From contig NZ_CP021434.1 in the NCBI RefSeq assembly GCF_002162355.1, positions 4,456,001 through 4,520,000 on the forward strand: DNA of 64,000 nt, given 5' to 3'. The position numbers and the translations under genes were made by a program. Source of the stretch: Tumebacillus avium (lineage in GTDB: Bacteria > Bacillota > Bacilli > Tumebacillales > Tumebacillaceae). The notes under the pieces are model-generated. The model saw nothing but the letters and a program-made list of their open reading frames with translations, had not been told where the DNA came from and made no database searches. Shown piece by piece: positions 1 to 8,798 of the stretch (position 1 is its first letter; the number at the start of each line of letters is the position of its first letter).

Positions 1-361
1 ATCGTCGCAGATGTACCTCGGCACGGCCCTGTTCCTGCTCTGCTATGCGATTCTGCTGACGGCCGACTCCTACTGGGTCTTCATGATCGGCATGATCATC
101 CTCACCTTTGGCGAAATGCTGCTCTGGCCGGGCATTCCGGCTGCGGTCGCGCAGCTGTCACCGCCATCCAGAGCCGGGTTCCTGCAAGGGCTGATCGGCA
201 GCGCGTCCACCGCCGGACGAATGCTCGGGCCGATGCTGGGCGGACTGCTCTACGACAACACGTCGTTCTCCACCTTGCTGATGGTGATGGTGTTCCTGCA
301 TGCACTTCCTACCGCCGCCTTTATCCTGTACGCGCGGACACACAAAAAAGAACGGACCTGA
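1..361 (+). CDS. MFS transporter, C-terminal part (gene starts before the window)
   Basis: The reading frame is open from the first bases of the window and ends with TGA at 359-361, so this is the last 119 or so codons of a longer gene. The residues form about four hydrophobic helices. The segment with FGEMLLWPGIPAA, SPPSRAG and GPMLGGLLYD resembles the second half of major facilitator exporters of the drug-efflux type. It ends in a short basic tail (RTHKKERT). The substrate cannot be told from this part. The adjacent tldE gene converges on it and they share a hairpin terminator. Confidence 0.8.
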   Translation, partial: SSQMYLGTALFLLCYAILLTADSYWVFMIGMIILTFGEMLLWPGIPAAVAQLSPPSRAGFLQGLIGSASTAGRMLGPMLGGLLYDNTSFSTLLMVMVFLHALPTAAFILYARTHKKERT

Positions 362-372
362 TGGTCCGTTCT
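342..372. terminator. Bidirectional terminator between the MFS gene and tldE
   Basis: A perfect 10-bp stem (349-358 with 363-372, AGAACGGACC arm) and a 4-base loop. Read leftward it is followed by a run of T (A-run 344-349 on the plus strand), which suits tldE. Read rightward a weaker T-rich stretch follows. Confidence 0.85.
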
Positions 373-384
373 ATTTGCGTTCTT

Positions 385-1746
385 TTACTTGCCGGAGATG
401 GTCAGCGACTTGATCTTCAGCGACGGAGCGCCGCATGCGCCGCGACCCGTGCCTTGGAAACGCAGGTCACTGCCGACCGCCTCCACGTCTTGCAGCATCT
501 TGATGAAGTTGCCCGACACGGTGATCTGGTTGACCGGACGAACGATCTTGCCGTCTTCGATGTAGTGGCCAAGCGCAGCCAGCGAGAAGTCGCCGGAGAT
601 CTGATCGGTGCCCGCATGCAAGCCTTGCATCTCGATGATCATGATCCCGCGCTTCGTGCCGGCGATCAGCTCATCGAGCGACTGGCTGCCAGGCTCGATG
701 AACAGGTTGTTCGGCAACGTCGTCAGGTCGCCGCGATAGCCTGCTTTAAACGCATTGCCAGTCGATGCCACGCCTGCTTTCTTCGCGCTTTTCAGGTTGT
801 GCAGGTAGGAGACGAGCTTGCCGTCCTTGATCACTTCGGTCCGGCCTGTTGCCACCCCTTCCGAGTCAAACGGGGTGTTGCCCGGAGCGCCTGGGAACTG
901 CGCGTCGTCGATCATCGTGATGTTGCTGCCGGCCACCGCTTCGCCGAGGCGTCCCTGGAGCACAGACAGGCCTTTGTCCGCATTGGAGCCGGAGAAGATC
1001 GACGAATAGGTGTGCAGCAGCGTCGCGATCGCGTTGTTGCGGAAAATGATCTCATAGTTATCCGATTCGATCGTCTGCGCGCCCAGCTTGGCAGCCGCAT
1101 CGCGGCCAACACGCTCGCCAAACGCCTTCACGTCCAGATCGGCGATGCTCGTGACGCTGTAGGCATTGTCATACGCAGTCGCTACCTCATCGCCATCTTT
1201 AGCCAGCGCCGACACTTGGCAGACCGCCATCGTGCTGGCCGTGCTGCAGTCGAGGCCTTTCGTGTTGACGATCATCACTTCGCTGTTCGTGTTGACCACC
1301 GAGCAGGAGTTCAACAACTCGATGCGCGGGTCGGCCGCCAGCCCGGCTGCTTCCATCTCAAGCGCGGTTTGGATCAGCGTGGCCGCGTCGGTGTTGTACA
1401 GCTCATCGGAGCACTCGCGCACTTCCTGGTACTGTTCCGATCCGGCAAACAGCTCGGCTTTTTCCTCGCTTTGCGTCACTTCAGCGTTTTCCTTTGCCGC
1501 CTGCAGCATGCGAACGATCGATTCTTCGTCGAGCTTTTCCGTAAACGCCGTGCCCATCGTGCCTTGATATTCGCCGCGGAAGGACACGCCGGCCCGTTCC
1601 ACGATGTTAAAGGCGTCGATGTCGCCTTTGAAGATGCGAACGGTGGAAGCGCGGTCCGCCTGGTAGTAGATTTCCATTTCCGCAAACCCGAGAGCACGCC
1701 CTTTTTCAAACACGACCTGCTTTAATTGGTTGAGATCCATCGTCAT
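385..1746 (-). CDS. tldE: TldE/PmbA family protein, inactive partner of the TldD metalloprotease
   Basis: About 453 residues of the TldD/PmbA fold. It lacks the HExxxH zinc motif seen in the neighbouring TldD, as expected for TldE. In characterised systems TldD and TldE form a heterodimer that degrades unfolded peptides and trims leader peptides of modified peptides such as microcin B17; that role is known for the family, not shown here. The start is placed at the ATG at 1746 (protein MTMDLNQLK) because AAAGGGGAG lies about 10 bases upstream; a start at 1776 would overlap tldD. It follows tldD with a 7-base gap, so the two are one operon. The shared hairpin at 342-372 ends it. Confidence 0.92.
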   Translation of the reverse strand: MTMDLNQLKQVVFEKGRALGFAEMEIYYQADRASTVRIFKGDIDAFNIVERAGVSFRGEYQGTMGTAFTEKLDEESIVRMLQAAKENAEVTQSEEKAELFAGSEQYQEVRECSDELYNTDAATLIQTALEMEAAGLAADPRIELLNSCSVVNTNSEVMIVNTKGLDCSTASTMAVCQVSALAKDGDEVATAYDNAYSVTSIADLDVKAFGERVGRDAAAKLGAQTIESDNYEIIFRNNAIATLLHTYSSIFSGSNADKGLSVLQGRLGEAVAGSNITMIDDAQFPGAPGNTPFDSEGVATGRTEVIKDGKLVSYLHNLKSAKKAGVASTGNAFKAGYRGDLTTLPNNLFIEPGSQSLDELIAGTKRGIMIIEMQGLHAGTDQISGDFSLAALGHYIEDGKIVRPVNQITVSGNFIKMLQDVEAVGSDLRFQGTGRGACGAPSLKIKSLTISGK

Positions 1747-1753
1747 CGCCCCG

Positions 1754-3142
1754 TCACTCCCCTTTCCGTCCGCCAACCGTCAATTCGGACACACGAATCA
1801 TCGGCTGCCCGACATCGGCCGGGATGCTGCCGGAGATCGAGCCGCACATGCCTTGGCCAAAGCCGAGGTTGCTGCCGACCATGTCGATCTTTTGCAGCAC
1901 GTCGATGCCTTTGCCGATCAAAGTCGCGCCGCGCACCGGCTTCTCGATCTTGCCGTTTTTGACGATGTAGCCTTCTTTTACGACAAAGTTAAAGTCACCC
2001 GTCGCCGTGTTTACCGAGCCGCCGCCGAGGTATTTTGCGTACAGCGCGTATTCGGTGTTAGCGATGATCTCTTCCGGCGGGGTGCTGCCGGCCGCGATGT
2101 AAGTGTTGTTCATCCGCGACGCCGGAGCGAATTTGTACGACTCGCGGCGCGCCGACCCCGTCGATTCTGTACCCATGCGCTTGGCGCCAAGCTTGTCGAT
2201 CAGGTAGCCTTTGAGGATGCCGTTTTCGATCAGCAGATTGCGCTGCGTCGGAGTGCCTTCATCGTCGATCGTCGAAGAGCCCCAGGCGTTCGGAATCGTG
2301 CCGTCGTCGATCGCGGTGACGAGCGGTGATGCGACCAGTTCACCAACCTTGTCGGAGAACACCGAGACTTTTTTTGCGACAGACGTCGATTCCAGACCGT
2401 GTCCGCACGCCTCATGGAAAATGACGCCGCCAAATTCATTGTCGATGATGACCGGCATTTTCCCGCTGGGGGCAAATTCCGCGTTGACCATCGTCTTCGC
2501 CGTATGCGCGGCGAGGCGAGCATGGTCTTCGATGTTCAGGTTCTCCATAAATTCAAACCCGCGATGCGCGCCCGGCGCGGAGCTGCCCATCGATTTTTCA
2601 TTGCCGACCGTTGCCACCGCTTCCATGTACATGCGATGGCGCGTGCGGCGGTCCTCCACAAACAGGCCGTCGGAGTTGGCGATGAGCACCTTTTGATCCT
2701 CATCTTTATAGGAAATCGAAGTCTGGGAGATCACTGGATCATATGCTTTCGCCGCTTCGTGCGCACGGCGCATGTATTCGATCTTCTTCGCCTTGCTGAC
2801 CGATTCCGGCAAAATCAAAATCGGGTGCGCCGGCTGCAAGATGGAGCGGCGCAGGTCGAGCGTCAAGTCCCGCTTGGTGCCGCGGATCGCTTGCGCCGCC
2901 TGGCGCGCCACTTTCAGCAGATTGTCGCGGCGGAAGTCATTCGTATAAGCGTAAACGGCAAACAGCCCGGAAATCACGCGAATCCCGATGCCAAAATCAC
3001 GACCGGACAGGGCCGAATCGACGCTGCCTCCGATCATGCTGATCGTGTTAATCGTCTTATCTTCCACGAACACGTCCGCAAAGTCGCCTCCGGTCTCCAG
3101 AGCCGCCGTTAATACGTCTTCGATCAATGCTTGAGACAGCAT
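1754..3142 (-). CDS. tldD: TldD metalloprotease
   Basis: A 462-residue member of the TldD family with the zinc-binding motif HEACGH at residues 243-248. TldD is the catalytic half of the TldD/TldE protease, which cleaves extended unstructured peptides and, in some bacteria, matures ribosomally made peptides. The length is normal for the family. It is the first gene of a leftward tldD-tldE operon. Upstream is the short A/T-rich stretch 3143-3230, which must hold the promoter. Next to it begins the accessory island with a broken protease fragment. Because this genome encodes several small secreted peptides, a role in peptide processing is conceivable, but that is inference. Confidence 0.94.
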   Translation of the reverse strand: MLSQALIEDVLTAALETGGDFADVFVEDKTINTISMIGGSVDSALSGRDFGIGIRVISGLFAVYAYTNDFRRDNLLKVARQAAQAIRGTKRDLTLDLRRSILQPAHPILILPESVSKAKKIEYMRRAHEAAKAYDPVISQTSISYKDEDQKVLIANSDGLFVEDRRTRHRMYMEAVATVGNEKSMGSSAPGAHRGFEFMENLNIEDHARLAAHTAKTMVNAEFAPSGKMPVIIDNEFGGVIFHEACGHGLESTSVAKKVSVFSDKVGELVASPLVTAIDDGTIPNAWGSSTIDDEGTPTQRNLLIENGILKGYLIDKLGAKRMGTESTGSARRESYKFAPASRMNNTYIAAGSTPPEEIIANTEYALYAKYLGGGSVNTATGDFNFVVKEGYIVKNGKIEKPVRGATLIGKGIDVLQKIDMVGSNLGFGQGMCGSISGSIPADVGQPMIRVSELTVGGRKGE

Positions 3143-3230
3143 GTGCTTACCCCCTTGTATACAAAACCTTTATCTTATAATCGTATCACAAATATCAGAC
3201 TTTTTGCCTGAAAATTTTCGTGTAACGAAG

Positions 3231-3257
3231 AAAAACCACCCGGCAAAGGGTGGTTTT
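3231..3257 (-). terminator. Terminator attached to the broken protease copy
   Basis: Stem AACCACCC (3234-3241) with GGGTGGTT (3248-3255) and a T-run when read leftward. The same arm sequence is present after the intact protease gene (11801-11833), but the loops differ. Confidence 0.75.
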
Positions 3258-3425
3258 ACGCTTTCTTACGTTTCGCTTTGCGCTTCGGCACCGACTCCAT
3301 CAGGTCGTCGATGGCGTCTTTGATCACATCGATGGAGATGGCAAAGCCGATCCCTTGCGAGGAAGCGCTGACGGCGGTGTTCATGCCGATCACTTCGCCG
3401 CGCATGTTGATCAGCGGGCAACCGA
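3240..3425 (-). pseudogene. Truncated copy of the trypsin-like protease gene (3' end, with internal deletion)
   Basis: Bases 3258-3419 match 11852-12013 of the intact protease gene with a single mismatch that I could find. The stretch encodes the last 50 or so residues, ending in the lysine/arginine-rich tail VPKRKAKRKKA. At its upstream edge the copy runs on for a few bases (to about 3425) that match 12145-12151 instead. The two pieces join at AGCGGGC, which occurs at both 12007-12013 and 12139-12145 in the intact gene, 132 bp apart. The copy thus carries an in-frame 44-codon deletion that removes the catalytic serine motif GNSGGP. Upstream of 3425 the similarity stops. It cannot make a working protease. 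Confidence 0.9.
3258..3419. repeat. Left 162-bp direct repeat bounding the accessory island
   Basis: Nearly identical to 11852-12013 in the same orientation. Together the two copies bracket about 8.4 kb of accessory genes. The repeat is protease coding sequence, not a tRNA or an IS end. Confidence 0.88.
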
Positions 3426-3548
3426 AATAAGCATTAAGACACATAGGAGTCAGCGTGGAACACATTTAAAGAAATAACATTTTAATTCAAAATAATTCAC
3501 TTCTCTGCCCTGAGTATATTACACGCCTATTACAACCACTACAATAAC

Positions 3549-4982
3549 TCAATTTACATTTAGCGATTTAAAAAGTCCTCTATGGATCAAGAAAGAGTTG
3601 TTGTAGTTTATTCTGATATGTAAGTCTCTATACTTGAAATTGACAAACGTTTTGCTTCCACGATTAGATAATTGCCCAATATACCCAGAGTCGAACAACA
3701 GCGCAAGGATTATGCGGGGATTTTCTTCTAAATCGTAATTTTTACAAGCATCCTTCCACATATCAGAAGTAAAACTCCCACCTTCCATTTCAGCAAGCAA
3801 TCCGGGCAAACTTCGAATAGTACGGTCATGTAAAAATCCTACTAATTCATTCAGAAGTTCCCCCAAAAAATACCCTTCAGAGTAATTGGCCAATACAGCT
3901 TTTGTTTCTTGTTCACTCAGACTCGTATGATCCGGATAGAGACTCTTACACTCAATCAAGAATTGGAGAACGTCTCGAGGTCGTAGAAGTGTGTGTTCTA
4001 AAACAAACTGCCATGAGTCATTTCCATTTACAATTTTAGGAAAAAAATCATACCATGAGATTGCTTCGATTTCTCTATTTCCAGCATTAGCAAATCGCAA
4101 TTTCACAAGTTGCATCAAGTCTGAATTTAATGGATTTCTCACATCTCGATACCATTTCAAATCAAGTTTTGAGTCTCTTAGGATTTTATTCAAGTCAGTA
4201 TCGGTACATAGAGCAAGTACATCTGGACGAACTAGTACAATAAATTTCACATTAATTTCATTCCGTGAGAAATGTTTGTTGAGAAGGTTCGCTGCTCTTA
4301 TAAGTCCAGAAACAGTATCTAATTGCCTATCCTTTCCACGCAGTGAATCATCAAGGCCATCAATGACAATCAAGATTTTAGACTCATTTAATTCCAACGT
4401 ACTGATTACATCTAACATTGTATCAACAATGCTGTCCAAAGAAGTTAACACAGTTTCTTGTTCATATGAACCATTTATAAGCTCCCCAAGTTTAGGAATT
4501 GGAATTCTAAACCCCTTCTTTGATACGGTACGAACAACCCTTGAAATGTCGTCTGTACCGAGTAATCCATAATTCTTTAATGATGTGTATAATTTATCAA
4601 AATCCGGATTATAACCTATTTCAATATCTCGGATCTCCGACATAACTTCTAGGAGCAGCATCAACTTCCAAGGAGTCAAAAATCGACTCCCACCAGTAAG
4701 ATCTACACTACCTAATTTATAAAAAATTTTAAACTGAAATTCATTTAGGTTTCTATATTTACAATTTACCAAAGGGTCAGAGTCGGAAATTAACCTCAAT
4801 TTACTTGCGAAAGCTGTTTTTCCAGTACCTTTGCGACCACTCAAAAGAAACTTGTACCCATTTATCAGTTGATCAATAATATTTGTAGGGTCATAAAAAG
4901 CTGATTCAAGTAAATGTGGTGTAAGATCGTACTCTGTCTCAGAATCTGCAAATCCAAAGTCATAATCCTTGAATTTGTACAT
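3549..4982 (-). CDS. P-loop ATPase, Sll1717-like
   Basis: A 477-residue soluble protein. The N-terminus has a Walker A motif GRKGTGKT at residues 49-56, preceded by FGFADSETEYDL, which is typical of the Sll1717 family of P-loop ATPases as I remember it. A Walker B-like ILIVIDGLDD lies at 203-212. The rest is helical with no recognised effector domain. Such STAND-like or AAA-like ATPases are common in defence islands, but no function is established for this family that I can name. The gene is clearly more A/T-rich than its flanks, pointing to horizontal transfer. It stands alone on the minus strand; the start ATG at 4982 has GGAAGG about 12 bases upstream. The upstream A/T-rich stretch 5030-5080 probably holds its promoter. 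Confidence 0.78.
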   Translation of the reverse strand: MYKFKDYDFGFADSETEYDLTPHLLESAFYDPTNIIDQLINGYKFLLSGRKGTGKTAFASKLRLISDSDPLVNCKYRNLNEFQFKIFYKLGSVDLTGGSRFLTPWKLMLLLEVMSEIRDIEIGYNPDFDKLYTSLKNYGLLGTDDISRVVRTVSKKGFRIPIPKLGELINGSYEQETVLTSLDSIVDTMLDVISTLELNESKILIVIDGLDDSLRGKDRQLDTVSGLIRAANLLNKHFSRNEINVKFIVLVRPDVLALCTDTDLNKILRDSKLDLKWYRDVRNPLNSDLMQLVKLRFANAGNREIEAISWYDFFPKIVNGNDSWQFVLEHTLLRPRDVLQFLIECKSLYPDHTSLSEQETKAVLANYSEGYFLGELLNELVGFLHDRTIRSLPGLLAEMEGGSFTSDMWKDACKNYDLEENPRIILALLFDSGYIGQLSNRGSKTFVNFKYRDLHIRINYNNSFLIHRGLFKSLNVN

Positions 4983-5479
4983 GAGAAAATCAGTCCTTCC
5001 CGCGTTTGGGGTTCTTATCTCTTTTCAATACTATGTGTAGAGGCTTATTAAGGTTAATTATAATATAATGCAATTGTCACGTCACGTAAACACCACATGG
5101 AAATACAAGAGGCACGATACCCTACCCTTTTCTTACATCCCAACCCTTCAAACCTAAATCGCACATCCTACTGGACCGCCGCCCTCGTTGACCCTGATAC
5201 ATTCGATCAGATCACGTAGAATTGCTCTCCCACCAACACTCTTTTCCTAAACATGAATATCGGTTGCAAATAGCTTTATTATTGACTCACCCAACCCTCG
5301 TTTACTCAACTCGGCCTGCTCCAGAGTTTGTTGTAGGTAAAGTTCCTTCTTACTACGTAGCTAACATAGACGTCATCTCCGGCGAATCCTGGTTCGTCCG
5401 ATTGTCTTAGAGTAAGCGTATAATACTCCCCATCTACTCCCAAAACGATGGAGCTTGAGATGGTCCTCGATAGAAGGAA
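4983..5479. other. Gene-free stretch upstream of the ATPase gene
   Basis: No convincing gene. Bases 5030-5080 are A/T-rich and hold possible leftward promoter elements (TTGCAT, then TAATAA about 17 bases on). Around 5155-5225 the base composition rises again, and a short open stretch on the minus strand ending at about 5158 may be a worn gene remnant that I cannot identify. Confidence 0.4.
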
Positions 5480-5690
5480 GCGAGGAGGCGCTGACGGCGG
5501 TGTTCGTACCGATCACTTCGCCGCGCAAGTTGATCAAGGGACCTCCTCTGTTACCGCTGTTGCTCGCGGTGTCCGTCTGGATCGGCGGGCAACTTGGAGG
5601 TCGCCGATGGTGATCGGGCGTTCATTGGCGGAGATGATGCCGACGGTGACGCTGTGGTCGAGGCCCAGAGGACAGCCGATGCACGCGATA
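5480..5690 (-). pseudogene. Older, decayed internal fragment of the same protease gene
   Basis: Aligns with 11951-12160 of the intact protease gene, that is residues about 146-215. On the minus strand IGCPLGLDHSVTVGIIS and ERPITIGD are readable. The frame then shifts and stops, and resumes with [13 protein letters not shown]. The many substitutions compared with the intact gene, and the frameshift, show it is older than the fragment at 3240-3425. Neither end of the gene is present. Confidence 0.85.
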
Positions 5691-5850
5691 AAGACACACT
5701 TGGCTGTCTTCTCAGTTAGTTTGAAATTTGAAAAATTATATTGAAGATTGATATTGCAGACTCCTGAGTTTTTCCGATAAAATTATATCCACAGCACTCA
5801 AACCAGAATAAGTATAAGATTTCAGCTTCAATTTAGGAGGAACATATAAC

Positions 5851-6768
5851 GTGGCATCAATGGTGTTAGAGTTACAACGTGAAGCATTAGAGCAAAGCAC
5901 TTCTGTATCAATATTACTTCGAAAGGCGTTTACCTTGGCAAAGAAGCTGCAGGTGAAGGAATTTGTAAAGTGGTCTCAATTTGAACTAAACGGATATGAT
6001 GACCCCACTCACCCGTCTCCCAACTATAGGGTGGTTCATGGAGAAATAAAGGCGTTAAATCCGTATCATGGTTACATTCCAGTGTATCTTGACCAAAAAA
6101 CAGCTGAACTTCTCTCTAAACGAAATCTACCTAGTCCTATTACCGAGATCGAGGAGCACATTAAAACAGGCGAAAAAAATAGTAAAGGAACGCTTATGTA
6201 CAAGTTTCCTGCAAACGTACAAAGAGCGCTTATGCAAATGATGGAATATGACCTCGAAGTATCACTACATATTCCTGCAACGCAGTTTCAACGAATTGTC
6301 GATAGGGTAAGGAACATTATCTTAGAGTGGACTCTTAAGCTGGAAGAAGAAGGAATATTAGGGGAAGGGATGACTTTTAGCGATATGGAAAAAGAAAAGG
6401 CTCCAAACACAGCCGGAATCATCTTAAATGTTATTGGAAGTATGACGAACTCGCAGTTACAGCAGAATGCGGACAACTCTACTCAAACATCAACAGTTAA
6501 TTCAGACTCAGTGAAAAAAGAAGAAATTATATCGCTTATTGGTGAAGTAAAGAAACTCCTTGAGGAGATCGGGGACCAAGATAAAAAAGATGAGCTAGCG
6601 GCTGAAATTAGTGTATTAGAATCACAGGCTAACTCTCCCAAACCCAAAAAAGGCATTATCGGGGAGGCAATGAAGTCAATCCGAAATATTGCAGAAGGCA
6701 CAACTGGAAGTCTAGCTGCCACTGCAATATTAAACAAATTAGCTGCACTTCTCCCACACTTTCAGTGA
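5851..6768 (+). CDS. AbiTii domain-containing protein
   Basis: A 305-residue protein. Residues 1 to about 190 carry features I associate with the AbiTii domain: LLRKAFTLAKKL near the N-terminus, then W-x-x-x-ELNGY and PNYRVVHGEI around 40-66. The AbiTii domain is named after a lactococcal abortive-infection protein and is frequent in phage-defence neighbourhoods; its biochemical activity is not known to me. Residues about 215-265 are charged and likely coiled-coil, linking to a basic PKPKKG segment and a C-terminal tail. It starts with GTG at 5851, 10 bases after AGGAGG. The gene is A/T-rich, forms its own transcription unit and ends at a strong terminator (6827-6854). Confidence 0.8.
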   Translation: MASMVLELQREALEQSTSVSILLRKAFTLAKKLQVKEFVKWSQFELNGYDDPTHPSPNYRVVHGEIKALNPYHGYIPVYLDQKTAELLSKRNLPSPITEIEEHIKTGEKNSKGTLMYKFPANVQRALMQMMEYDLEVSLHIPATQFQRIVDRVRNIILEWTLKLEEEGILGEGMTFSDMEKEKAPNTAGIILNVIGSMTNSQLQQNADNSTQTSTVNSDSVKKEEIISLIGEVKKLLEEIGDQDKKDELAAEISVLESQANSPKPKKGIIGEAMKSIRNIAEGTTGSLAATAILNKLAALLPHFQ

Positions 6769-6826
6769 CAATATTTCGCAAGTTTTCCTTATTGGCTACT
6801 TGTCAAGTAATATGACTCATAGCCCT

Positions 6827-6854
6827 GCCTCGGAGTATTTTCCGAGGCTTTTTT
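6827..6854 (+). terminator. Terminator of the AbiTii gene
   Basis: Perfect 8-bp stem GCCTCGGA (6827-6834) with TCCGAGGC (6841-6848), followed by six T. Confidence 0.9.
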
Positions 6855-7218
6855 CGATTAATTGGAACAGGCAGATTCATTTCAAGTAAGCCGACAGATT
6901 GCGTTGTAAGGGGCTCAATCTACTTTTAACTGATGCGATCCTTTGCCTGATCCTTCATGCTGCCTAGTAGATTCTCCGTCACGGCGAGCCGCAACACCCG
7001 CAGCGAATACGACCGCTTAGAAGGTACACCTACTCGCCAATATCTCGCTATTTCCTCTTGTTGAATTCGATTTTTTGAGCCTTCTTAAACTATTCACGAT
7101 AAATGATCGCAAGATGGGCATTTCCCATGACTATAAGATTTCGCTCCTCCGGGTCGATCACTGACCTCTTTCGGTGGCGGCTCTATACGTCTCCGCTTAG
7201 ATATGCACACAAGGTACA
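6855..7218. other. Gene-poor stretch with a possible gene remnant
   Basis: No intact gene. On the minus strand, 6926-7084 is open for 52 codons with a protein-like composition (contains QQEEIARYW, VPSKRSYSLRVL and a TAA at 6926) but no start or ribosome site. It may be the C-terminal remnant of a lost mobile-element or phage gene; I do not recognise the family. The rest shows nothing. Confidence 0.3.
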
Positions 7219-7245
7219 AGAAAAGACGACCACTATGCGGTCGCC
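7219..7245 (-). terminator. Terminator of the first HTH-TPR regulator
   Basis: Stem 7225-7231 with 7239-7245 (GACGACC/GGTCGCC, one G-U pair), followed leftward by a T-rich run. Confidence 0.7.
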
Positions 7246-7268
7246 TTTCGTTTCGTAAACTTCCAGTT

Positions 7269-8564
7269 TTAAAGAACGAGTCCCCGATCAGACAGTTGCT
7301 GCATCATGAATTCGTGGAACTGCTCTCGTCTTTTTAGTGCTTCTGAGTATTCGCCTTGTTCCGCGAGGTATAGGCAAAATTCCTGTATTATTCCTTCCAG
7401 TTCAGAAAGCAGTTTGTTGTGTACAAAAATCTTGATCGCATTTTCGAGATATTTGAACCCTTTTTCACGCCGGTCCGTTCGCGTGAACACATTCCCGAGG
7501 ATTCGATATGCCCTGCCGGTTGATTCGTGGAACTGCGGCAGGAGGGCTTTGGCTTTTTCCGCGAATGCCCAGGCCGCTTCCATGTCACCGTTTTCTAGGT
7601 AGATGGTCGCGATGTCTGTATACACCCGACCCGCTTGTTCCATCTGCCCTCTATGTTCGAAGAGCTTCACCAGATCAAGCAGTTCATCAATAGATCGCTG
7701 TGAATCAACGTTGGGACGTTTTAGCATGATTAACTGACGCTGGCATTCGCGCTGGGCTTCCTCATCTGCAAGTACATCAACAATGGCGAGTGCCTTGGTT
7801 GCGTATTCATCAGCCTTTGCAAAATCCCTTTTTCTGTAATACGTATCAGCGAGTTGGAGATACAAGCTTTTGCAGGATTCGAGATCACAGCTGAGATATG
7901 TTACGGCTTCCTCATAATATCGAATTGCCTCCGCTACCTTGCCGATCTCACGATTTACAGAGGCAATTTGAGTAAGAATCTCAGCATAGATTTGGGAATT
8001 CTGGAGATCCAGTTTCTCATACTCCGCCAAAGCATGGTGAGAATAATGCAAGGCTATCGGAAAATCTCTTTGTTTCCAAGCAACCTGACCCAACATTATC
8101 AACGCAGCGACGACAGAATGCTGGTCTACTTTTAAAGCCGCAACTTCCGCCACTTCGGAAAAGATTTTTGCCGCCTGCTTAAAACGGCCACTTTCAAAAT
8201 GGCATCTGCCCAAGTTGAGCCGAATGACCTCCTCCGTGACACCAGTGAGTTGCGTCTCAAGAAGTCCCTCGAAAATCGGGAGAGCCGATTTGTATTCGCT
8301 CGACTGCATCATCGTCAAGGCCATTTTATATTTGGCCGCGTTTTCCATGCCTAAGTCAACATCTCTCAGCAAAGATTCGAGTGGTACGTCCAGTCTGACT
8401 GCTAATGCGGCGAGGACTGCATAAGATGGGTATGCCTTGTCCGATTCGATTTGACTTATCATGCTTGCAGTGACAAGACCTTTGCCTAATTCTCCTTGCG
8501 TGAGTCCTTTCTTTAAACGAAGTTCTCTAATGCGTGAGCCAAAAGACAGCGGATACGAAGACAT
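7269..8564 (-). CDS. HTH-TPR regulator (RRNPP-like), no propeptide gene adjacent
   Basis: A 431-residue protein with an XRE-type helix-turn-helix at about residues 8-62 (SRIRELRLKKGLTQGELGKG, then MISQIESDKAYPS) and a long all-helical C-terminal part with repeated tetratricopeptide units such as ALPIFEGLLE and AIRYYEEAVTYL. This layout is that of peptide-sensing regulators such as PlcR and NprR, and of related TPR regulators. The ATG at 8564 follows GAGGTGAT. Unlike the next regulator upstream, no exported peptide gene follows its stop; a terminator comes at once. It may respond to the propeptide encoded at 8799-8966, to a distant one, or to none. Confidence 0.85.
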   Translation of the reverse strand: MSSYPLSFGSRIRELRLKKGLTQGELGKGLVTASMISQIESDKAYPSYAVLAALAVRLDVPLESLLRDVDLGMENAAKYKMALTMMQSSEYKSALPIFEGLLETQLTGVTEEVIRLNLGRCHFESGRFKQAAKIFSEVAEVAALKVDQHSVVAALIMLGQVAWKQRDFPIALHYSHHALAEYEKLDLQNSQIYAEILTQIASVNREIGKVAEAIRYYEEAVTYLSCDLESCKSLYLQLADTYYRKRDFAKADEYATKALAIVDVLADEEAQRECQRQLIMLKRPNVDSQRSIDELLDLVKLFEHRGQMEQAGRVYTDIATIYLENGDMEAAWAFAEKAKALLPQFHESTGRAYRILGNVFTRTDRREKGFKYLENAIKIFVHNKLLSELEGIIQEFCLYLAEQGEYSEALKRREQFHEFMMQQLSDRGLVL

Positions 8565-8728
8565 CTATAAATCACCTCACTTTTTCAGAATTGTATGGGT
8601 TGTAAATAAGCCGCATCAAACATTAAGGAATTTACTCTTACAATGCGATTCTATTAGATTGGACTTTGCCAAGGAATAAAAAATAATCTGGAAATGCAGA
8701 GATACACGTTAGCAAAATCAAGACAAAA

Positions 8729-8752
8729 TAAAAAACCCCTCAGTTCCCTGAG
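8729..8752 (-). terminator. Terminator of the regulator-propeptide operon
   Basis: Short stem CTCAG/CTGAG with loop GGAA, then GGG and a run of six T when read leftward. It ends the unit made of 8970-10301 and 8799-8966. Confidence 0.75.
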
Positions 8753-8798
8753 CGGTCAATGTGTGGCCAAATAAGGTATGACTATTCCTGGTCCCGAG

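Noticed and set aside
5222..5410. A 62-codon rightward open frame
   Set aside because: No ribosome site, atypical composition and no recognisable motif.
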